Part shown: piece by piece, positions 1 to 4,017 of the stretch
Layout of the letters: each line of letters opens with the position of its first letter
How positions within the stretch are numbered: the stretch's first letter is position 1
DNA from: Paludibacteraceae bacterium
Lineage (GTDB): Bacteria > Bacteroidota > Bacteroidia > Bacteroidales > Paludibacteraceae
Length of the DNA stretch: 5,503 nucleotides
Direction: 5' to 3'
Assembly (NCBI GenBank): GCA_947471245.1
Contig: CANIXM010000150.1
Location: 1 to 5,503 of the forward strand
Translations under genes and position numbers: made by a program
The notes under the pieces: generated by a model
Databases searched by the model: none
Told to the model about the DNA's origin: nothing
Seen by the model: the letters and a program-made list of their open reading frames with translations, nothing else

Positions 1-1096
1 CAATACGTTTATCTTTCAACTCAGCCATTTCGTTTAGATATCGCAGCTTAGTGATAGCAGTATTTAGTTTCTGAACAGTGGTAACAATTAGCTTTGCATC
101 GCCTGTGAGTTGCTGTACAAGGGTATATGTGTTGTTTGTTCCGTCAATGCTTCCTTTACTGAAGCTATTGAACTCTTTGGTGGTTTGGTAATCGAGGTCT
201 TTGCGATCTACCACAAAGACTACTTTATGAACCTTGGGGAGCGTGGTCAGTACCTGACTGGTTTTGAAAGAAGTAAGTGTTTTACCGGAACCTGTGGTAT
301 GCCATATATAACCTGGCTTATGTGTGGTTTTTACTTGTTCTATAATGGCTTCGGTGGCGTAATACTGATAAGGACGCAGTACCATCAATATCTTATCTGT
401 CTCATTCAATACCACATAACGGGTAATCATTTTTGCCAAATGGCAAGGTTCAAGAAATACATCGGCAAATGCTGATAGCTGCGTAATGGTGTTATTCTCG
501 ACACACGACCAATAAAAAGTTTGTTTAAAAGAACGAGCCTTAACCGGACCATTAGCATAGTATTTTGTATTTACACCGTTACTGATAATAAAAATCTGAA
601 TAAACTGAAACAAGCCATGACCCGAACCATACGAATGTCGCTCATACCGATTGGTTTGATTAAAAGCTTCTTTCAATTCCAAGCCACGGCGTTTCAGTTC
701 AATTTGAACCAATGGTAAACCGTTTATCAAAATAGTTACATCATATCGGTTTTTATAAGTGCCTTCAATGGTGACTTGCTGTGTAACCTGAAACTCATTC
801 TTACACCAATGAACTTGATCTATCAGTTCAATGGTGCGTGTTTCTCCCTTATCGTTTGTATAAGGCACACGATCTCGAAGTAATTTTGCCCGTTCAAATA
901 TATTGCCTTTGTTGATATAGTTCAGAATCTGCGTAAACTCTTTTTCGCTTATTTTAAGTTTATTGTGTTTTTCCAACTGCACACGCAGGTTAGTCAATAA
1001 GGCATTTTCGTCGTGAAGCGCAGTTTTCTCATAACCCAACTTTACAAGCTGTGCTACCAAATTATCTTCTAGTATTTGTTCGGGTTGGGTGGTCAT
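1..1096 (-). CDS. hsdR: Type I restriction enzyme R subunit (HsdR), N-terminal 365 residues, 3' end outside window
   Basis: HsdR is the ATP-driven translocase and endonuclease of a Type I restriction complex; it joins the HsdM2S methyltransferase and cuts DNA remote from unmethylated sites. Reading from ATG at 1096-1094, the frame is open to the window edge with no stop (365 codons plus one base). The nuclease domain shows D119, then E133-L-K135 in the run LVQIELKRRG, then Q147-x3-Y151. The spacing D-x13-E-x-K and Q-x3-Y matches the EcoR124I active site. The helicase motor begins with the Walker A box HTTGSGKT (residues 266-273, K272) and the following strand VVFVVDRKDLDYQT (292-305). The protein should continue for several hundred residues (family usually about 1000), with DEAD-box and later motor motifs beyond position 1. 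No clear Shine-Dalgarno precedes the ATG. It is separated from hsdS by a transposase unit, so it may have its own promoter. No frameshift is visible. Confidence 0.97.
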   Translation of the reverse strand, partial: MTTQPEQILEDNLVAQLVKLGYEKTALHDENALLTNLRVQLEKHNKLKISEKEFTQILNYINKGNIFERAKLLRDRVPYTNDKGETRTIELIDQVHWCKNEFQVTQQVTIEGTYKNRYDVTILINGLPLVQIELKRRGLELKEAFNQTNRYERHSYGSGHGLFQFIQIFIISNGVNTKYYANGPVKARSFKQTFYWSCVENNTITQLSAFADVFLEPCHLAKMITRYVVLNETDKILMVLRPYQYYATEAIIEQVKTTHKPGYIWHTTGSGKTLTSFKTSQVLTTLPKVHKVVFVVDRKDLDYQTTKEFNSFSKGSIDGTNNTYTLVQQLTGDAKLIVTTVQKLNTAITKLRYLNEMAELKDKRI

Positions 1097-1173
1097 AATG
1101 AAATTATATTTATTTGAAACACAAGCACTATCTTTAATTTCTCAATTTATTATTAGATATTTTCTAACTCTTC
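1097..1173 (-). other. AT-rich hsdR upstream region, no clear promoter
   Basis: These 77 bases lie between the hsdR start codon and the first palindromic repeat. They are very AT-rich, with no coding potential I would trust on either strand. A TATAAT-like hexamer on the minus strand (1108-1103) is only 6 bases from the ATG, too close for a normal -10 element unless the transcript is nearly leaderless. I see no convincing Bacteroidota -7 element (TAnnTTTG) or -33 TTTG at proper spacing. If hsdR has its own promoter it most likely lies here, but the sequence does not show it. Confidence 0.4.
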
Positions 1174-1283
1174 AATCCGTAGGATTTAATTTGCATAACC
1201 TTCATCAAAGTTTGATGTTAATCTCATCGTCAACACATAATCCGCAGGATTTAATTTGCATAACCTCCAACTCAGTTGGGGGT
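1174..1283. repeat. Left hairpin array: two tandem hairpin-pair modules
   Basis: A 28-base unit beginning AATCCGYAGGATT and ending GCATAACCT occurs at 1174-1201 and 1239-1266 with one mismatch, a 65-base period. Each copy holds a first hairpin (AATCC-loop-GGATT; loop GTA at 1179-1181, GCA at 1244-1246), a 15-base linker, and then a second hairpin. The second hairpins differ in sequence: CATCAA-AGT-TTGATG at 1203-1217, and CCAAC-TCA-GTTGG at 1267-1279. The latter extends to 1263-1283 with one T.G wobble. The inner module (1239-1282) has an inverted relative on the other side of the transposase gene. The architecture resembles REP/BIME sequences known to accompany RAYT transposases; that assignment is by analogy. 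Confidence 0.85.
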
Positions 1284-1299
1284 GGTAATCAAACAAGTT

Positions 1300-1319
1300 A
1301 AAAACAACCCGAAGGGTTG
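1300..1319 (-). terminator. Hairpin plus T-tract after the transposase gene (probable intrinsic terminator)
   Basis: On the minus strand the sequence reads CAACCC-TTC-GGGTTG followed by TTTTT. This is a perfect 6-bp stem whose closing region in RNA is C(UUCG)G, one of the most stable tetraloops, then a run of five U. It starts 12 bases after the transposase TGA (1334-1332), the classic position for an intrinsic terminator. An overlapping alternative hairpin, GTTGAA (1316-1321) with TTCAAC (1326-1331), would compete for one arm. The same stem is the innermost hairpin of the left flank, so it may serve both as a transposon recognition structure and as a terminator. Transcripts from hsdM-dinD-hsdS would meet it before hsdR. 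Confidence 0.6.
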
Positions 1320-1331
1320 AACTCTTTCAAC

Positions 1332-1778
1332 TCACAGCAAATCATCTTCATTAAATTCAATACCAAACTCCAACAGCAACTTCTTATATTCGTCCTTTAA
1401 CGATACTGTTTTATGATGCTCTTTTTGGTTCTTTATATATTCTATAACTCCTGTTCTGCTATCGTGCGATATAGTGAAGGCTCCAAATCCTTCCGCCCAA
1501 CCTTCAAATTGGCTGAATTCAGGTTGCACTTTTAGCCATATTGAAGTCGATACCTTTATATCTTTTACAAAAGTTGAAAGGGCAATAGTCGGGTGAATAT
1601 CAACTAATAAATGAATATGGTCTGTACTTCCATTTATGCGATAGAGTTTACACTTTTTATTCTCAATAATCCCCCAAATGTATTTGTACAATAACTGGCA
1701 ATGTGCGTCGGGGATTGTGTGTTTTCGGTGTTTTGTACCGAAAACAATATGATAGTAAAGCTGCCTGTAACTTGCCAT
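1332..1778 (-). CDS. tnpA: IS200/IS605-like HUH transposase, REP-associated (RAYT) type, 148 aa
   Basis: This small Y1 transposase cuts and rejoins single-stranded DNA through a 5'-phosphotyrosine link. Numbered from ATG 1778, it opens MASYRQLYYHIVFGTKHRKH. The metal-binding HUH motif is H54-I-H56 in STDHIHLLVDI. The run GWAEGFGAFTIS comes before the catalytic helix VIEYIKNQKEHH with the likely nucleophile Y114. The C-terminus, ending EFGIEFNEDDLL, is the usual tail of the Bacteroidota members. The length suits a complete enzyme. The frame is open upstream to a TTG at 1841, but that extension would translate through hairpins at 1796-1850 and lacks family similarity, so I chose ATG 1778, which begins at the conserved N-terminus. 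There is no TnpB/IscB partner gene, and hairpin arrays flank it; both favour a domesticated RAYT over an active IS200. It is in the same orientation as the hsd genes. No obvious Shine-Dalgarno is seen. Catalytic residues look intact. Confidence 0.9.
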   Translation of the reverse strand: MASYRQLYYHIVFGTKHRKHTIPDAHCQLLYKYIWGIIENKKCKLYRINGSTDHIHLLVDIHPTIALSTFVKDIKVSTSIWLKVQPEFSQFEGWAEGFGAFTISHDSRTGVIEYIKNQKEHHKTVSLKDEYKKLLLEFGIEFNEDDLL

Positions 1779-1795
1779 ATTTTGAACATTTTTAT

Positions 1796-1812
1796 TCAAC
1801 CCTGCGGGTTGA
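1796..1812. repeat. Right inner hairpin just upstream of the transposase start
   Basis: TCAACCC-TGC-GGGTTGA is a perfect 7-bp stem with a 3-base loop (loop GCA on the minus strand). It is the counterpart of the terminator-like hairpin at 1305-1319 on the other flank, but without a following T-tract. It ends 17 bases before the transposase ATG (1778), so in the mRNA it could influence translation initiation, and in single-stranded DNA it could be a transposase binding site. Confidence 0.7.
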
Positions 1813-1834
1813 GTTAGTTTTGTTTTCTTTGTTC

Positions 1835-1878
1835 CCCCCAACTGCGTTGGAGGTTATTAACATTGAACCCTGCGGGTA
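1835..1878. repeat. Right inverted double-hairpin module
   Basis: Read on the minus strand, this is a 44-base copy of the left module 1239-1282 (36 of 44 identical, no gaps). It contains ACCC-GCA-GGGT (1877-1867), a linker ending ATAACCT, and CCAAC-GCA-GTTGG (1850-1838), which extends outward with a T.G wobble to 1853-1835. Two differences in hairpin 1 (T to C on one arm, A to G at the paired position) preserve base pairing. It ends immediately beside the hsdS stop codon. Confidence 0.8.
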
Positions 1879-3105
1879 TCAAACAAACAGTTTTTGTAAC
1901 AAGCCTTTTTTATATTCTATAGATTCATCAATCTGATATATTACTTCTTCAATCTGTTTATCAATAATTGACAAAAAACTATCAATTTTCTTTTGCTCAG
2001 ATATTGTTGGGACAGGGATTATTAGGGATTTGACAATTTCAGCAGATAAATTTCCTTGCCCACCTTGTAAATATGCTTTTATAATATTTTCTTTCTTAAA
2101 GTAAAGATAATGATAAAAGAAACGACTTAATTCATTAGTTCTGATACACAGTACTGCTTGATTAATAGCGCCTTGAATTTTCGAAATTGCCACTTCACCA
2201 CTTGTTGCACCATAAAGAGCATAAATCAAATCTCCAATCTCGACAATTTTAGCTGAAGAATTCTTCAGACCTAATTCTGTAATAAATTGTTCTGTTTTAT
2301 TTGATTTAATTTCACCAGATTTGATAAATGGTATGTGACCATTATAATACTCCTTCTTAGAAGTCAAGGGTGTACCTCCAGAAAAAAAAGTTCCTATTTC
2401 CCCCAACCTTTTCTCTTCCCAATCTGGAAACTCTTCCCCATTTTCATCTTTAAACCTCAGCTCCTGACTAAATATTTTCTGCATTAGACCTTTTTTGTAA
2501 AGCTCTAATTGCTCTTTTTGATTTGAGAGTAAGTTTATTCGCTTATCAATGGTTGATATGAAAGTGGCAATTTTTGTTTGTTCGAGGAGGGAGGGGAGTA
2601 TTATTTCTAACGTTTTTAAATCGGAATTATATACGTTGCTTATACTTACTCCTTTAGCCAAAGTAGATATCTTTTTTCTTAATTTGTGATTGATATAATA
2701 TGCCGCATAAATTTGAGAATAAACATTAGCCGTCATCGGTTTTAATATATTTATCGTTCTGCCAATAGCAACATTTTCAATTGTTAGAGCTGAAGCAGAA
2801 CCAATATCTAAGGGGTCTTCCCCTGCTGAAGGAAGTAATATTTCATCTCCACTACTAAGAACTAGATCTGACTTATCAAGGTTAGTTCTGTTGATAATAT
2901 CTTTGATAACTTCATTGTACATATAATATAATTCTCCATATCTTACACAAGGTGTATCAAATTCAGGAGAAGCTTCATTTTGCTTTATATTTTTTCCTGT
3001 TGAGAAAATGAATATATCTTTAAAAAAGTGCTTTTTGTATGAGTTATCGTCAACCTCGTTAAACTCAGAAAATCGCAAGGCAGGTATGTTTACTTGATTT
3101 CCCAT
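1879..3105 (-). CDS. hsdS: Type I restriction enzyme specificity subunit (HsdS), 408 aa
   Basis: HsdS sets the target sequence for both methylation and cleavage and holds two HsdM subunits. The protein shows the full duplicated plan. A short N-terminal lead with ALRFSEF is followed by target recognition domain 1 (about residues 24-170), which includes CVRYGELYYMYNEVI. A central spacer with a coiled-coil helix (about 171-213, EQTKIATFISTIDKRI...ELYKKGLMQKIF) leads to a second lead, LRFKDENGEEFPDW. Domain 2 (about 235-366) contains FFSGGTP and GHIPFIKSGEI, and a distal spacer helix ends the protein. The tails of the two spacers are clear repeats: ELYKKGLMQKIF (201-212) and IEYKKGLLQKLF (396-407). 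The two domains differ from each other, so a bipartite asymmetric target is expected; the bases cannot be read from sequence alone. Its ATG shares one base with the dinD-like stop (TAATG), and a purine-rich GAAGAAA precedes it, suggesting translational coupling. The gene is visibly more AT-rich than hsdM, usual for exchanged recognition domains. Confidence 0.96.
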   Translation of the reverse strand: MGNQVNIPALRFSEFNEVDDNSYKKHFFKDIFIFSTGKNIKQNEASPEFDTPCVRYGELYYMYNEVIKDIINRTNLDKSDLVLSSGDEILLPSAGEDPLDIGSASALTIENVAIGRTINILKPMTANVYSQIYAAYYINHKLRKKISTLAKGVSISNVYNSDLKTLEIILPSLLEQTKIATFISTIDKRINLLSNQKEQLELYKKGLMQKIFSQELRFKDENGEEFPDWEEKRLGEIGTFFSGGTPLTSKKEYYNGHIPFIKSGEIKSNKTEQFITELGLKNSSAKIVEIGDLIYALYGATSGEVAISKIQGAINQAVLCIRTNELSRFFYHYLYFKKENIIKAYLQGGQGNLSAEIVKSLIIPVPTISEQKKIDSFLSIIDKQIEEVIYQIDESIEYKKGLLQKLFV

Positions 3106-3941
3106 TATTTCTTCTTTTTGGTTTCATTCAGCACCTTTTTTTCGTCACCGTCCAATTTTCGTTGCAGTTTTTTTACATCTTCTGCTGGTGGTAGATTTTC
3201 AGGTACTATGCCACGTTGTGTAAGCATATTTCTCACCGCCAGATTGTTGTCAACATGTTCTTTCTCTATTTTTGTTTGTCCCTTCAAGTCTTTATTTTGT
3301 ACGTTTAAGCCTGTCATTTCAGCCGCTAAATCTTTGGCTTTAATGCTTATGGTAGGCAAAAAATCGGCTAATGGTCGGCTTTCAGGTACGCCCATTTTTC
3401 GTTTCAGTAGTTGGGTATTTATTCTGAACAGTGCCTGGTCGCCTTTACTTCTGATAACAGCAAAACCCTGACTATCAACTCCACGTTCGTACAGAATACC
3501 AGAAAGTTGTTTCTCGGTTTGGCTTAGTTTTTCACGAGCCTTCACACGTTCAAATTCGAGAATGCGTTGTTCAACTATTTCAGCTCTACGGGTTTGCACA
3601 GCAAAATAGTTTTGAGCAAATGCAATTTCTTCTTTTTTGCTATCGCCATTTTGTGCTATCAGGTAACAGGCATAACGAGTAAGTAGTATATCAACTATCT
3701 CTTTTTCAGCTCCTTTTGGCATAGGTATCGTTTTCCTGACGTCAGGAAAATGATAATCTTCTTGTTCGCCGGCATTTCGGCAAGCGTCTTTTGCTTTTTG
3801 AATCACATTTTCAAAGTTCTCCCACTTGGAATATCCTAACAAAATTTGCAACTCACGCGCACTCCAACATTCAACGCCATCATACTCAGAAGCTGCTGCT
3901 TCAAATTGAGCAAAAAGATTTTTAATTTCTTCGGTTTTCAT
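3105..3941 (-). CDS. dinD: DinD-like protein (DNA damage-inducible protein D family) inside the hsd operon, 278 aa
   Basis: The protein resembles E. coli DinD (about 274 aa) over its whole length. Shared runs, recalled from the family, are CWSARELQILLGYSKWENF (25-43), an HFPDV segment (64-68), LTRYACYLIAQNGD (87-100), YFAVQTRRAE (112-121) and a C-terminal RGIVPENLPPAEDVKKLQRK (243-262). The N-terminal third looks like a BRO-N/antirepressor-type DNA-binding fold. The middle is rich in charged helices, and the C-terminus is a lysine-rich tail (NETKKKK). E. coli DinD is SOS-induced and is reported to inhibit RecA-mediated strand exchange and disassemble RecA filaments; whether this relative does so is unknown. 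No SOS box is visible here. The stop TAA overlaps the hsdS ATG by one base, and hsdM lies 76 bases upstream, so it should be co-expressed with the methyltransferase. No Shine-Dalgarno is seen at the ATG. A perfect 20-bp palindrome lies in the coding sequence at 3731-3750. Confidence 0.86.
   Translation of the reverse strand: MKTEEIKNLFAQFEAAASEYDGVECWSARELQILLGYSKWENFENVIQKAKDACRNAGEQEDYHFPDVRKTIPMPKGAEKEIVDILLTRYACYLIAQNGDSKKEEIAFAQNYFAVQTRRAEIVEQRILEFERVKAREKLSQTEKQLSGILYERGVDSQGFAVIRSKGDQALFRINTQLLKRKMGVPESRPLADFLPTISIKAKDLAAEMTGLNVQNKDLKGQTKIEKEHVDNNLAVRNMLTQRGIVPENLPPAEDVKKLQRKLDGDEKKVLNETKKKK
3731..3750. repeat. Perfect 20-bp palindrome inside dinD-like coding sequence
   Basis: TTTTCCTGACGTCAGGAAAA reads the same on both strands, centred on GACGTC. 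Beyond one mismatched pair (3730/3751), pairing resumes for three more bases on each side (ATC at 3727-3729 with GAT at 3752-3754), giving 13 matched positions out of 14 per half. It lies about 190-210 bases downstream of the dinD-like start and encodes the HFPDVRK region. It could be an operator for a dimeric regulator, a hairpin in the transcript, or a coincidence of codon choice. Confidence 0.6.
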
Positions 3942-4006
3942 ACGTAAGTAATTGTTTTTTTAAGGCCGTATGGAACTCGCCACCGCCAATACGGGCCTCG
4001 TTTCAT
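3938..4006 (-). CDS. Possible 22-codon leader ORF upstream of dinD-like gene
   Basis: ATG at 4006-4004 opens a short frame beginning MKRGPYWRWRVPYG. It ends at TGA 3940-3938, which overlaps the dinD-like ATG (3941-3939) as ATGA. It starts 11 bases after the hsdM stop. The peptide is basic and aromatic, and the frame runs through the stem-loop at 3963-3998. The overlap would allow coupled reinitiation at a gene that lacks its own ribosome-binding site. I do not recognise the peptide. A frame this short can arise by chance, so this is a candidate only. Confidence 0.25.
   Translation of the reverse strand: MKRGPYWRWRVPYGLKKTITYV
3963..3998. promoter_or_regulatory. Stem-loop between hsdM and the dinD-like gene
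   Basis: AGGCCGTAT (3963-3971) pairs with ATACGGGCCT (3989-3998) with one bulged G (3993). Two more G-C pairs inside, past a bulged A, close a loop of about 12 bases. It is notably GC-rich for this locus. On the minus (transcribed) strand it is followed by TAAAAAAAC and not a U-run, so it is not a canonical intrinsic terminator for hsdM. It may be an mRNA stability element, a processing point, or a modulator of dinD translation. The decamer ACGTATGAAA flanks it on both sides (minus strand 4010-4001 and 3945-3936); the downstream copy contains the dinD-like start codon. Confidence 0.5.
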
Positions 4007-4017
4007 ACGTTTTCAGA

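Larger units (their letters stand above)
1239..1878 (-). mobile_element. REP-flanked IS200-like (RAYT-type) transposase unit, about 640 bp
   Basis: The unit is a single transposase gene between two inverted copies of a 44-base double-hairpin module: 1239-1282 on the plus strand and 1878-1835 on the minus strand. They match at 36 of 44 positions with no gap. Inside these, each flank carries one more hairpin of the form CAACCC-3 nt-GGGTTG, at nearly equal spacing (25 and 26 bases) from the module. From outside in, both sides therefore read: hairpin 1, 15-base linker, hairpin 2, about 25 bases, hairpin 3, gene. The right copy ends at 1878, directly against the hsdS stop codon (1881-1879). No long terminal inverted repeat or clear target duplication of a DDE element is present, as expected for HUH single-strand transposition. 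The exact ends are inferred from repeat extent only. A third module copy lies outside the left end (1174-1217). Confidence 0.75.

Noticed and set aside
433..446. Short palindrome TTGCCAAATGGCAA inside hsdR
   Set aside because: It is a 6-bp stem with a 2-base gap inside a conserved coding region, a length expected by chance at this window size.
110..718. Two plus-strand open frames (110-475 and 521-718)
   Set aside because: They lie opposite hsdR, whose minus-strand frame shows conserved nuclease and motor motifs; the plus-strand peptides have no recognisable features.
1089..1301. Plus-strand 70-codon frame over the hairpin array
   Set aside because: It runs through repeated palindromes and AT-rich intergenic DNA and has no family features.
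1174..1319. CRISPR array
   Set aside because: There are only two imperfect direct repeats, each palindromic, with a hairpin in the spacer position and no cas genes; the pattern fits REP-like elements.
1779..1841. N-terminal extension of the transposase to a TTG codon at 1841
   Set aside because: The extra 21 codons translate hairpin repeats and lack family similarity; the ATG at 1778 starts exactly at the conserved MASYRQLYYHIVF.
1703..1936. Plus-strand frame spanning the transposase start and hsdS end
   Set aside because: It is antisense to the conserved transposase N-terminus and passes through three hairpins; it is a shadow frame.
1879..3105. Phase-variable or invertible hsdS cassette
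   Set aside because: There is only one hsdS, no second partial copy in inverted orientation, and no tyrosine recombinase in the window; the neighbouring HUH transposase does not catalyse such inversions.
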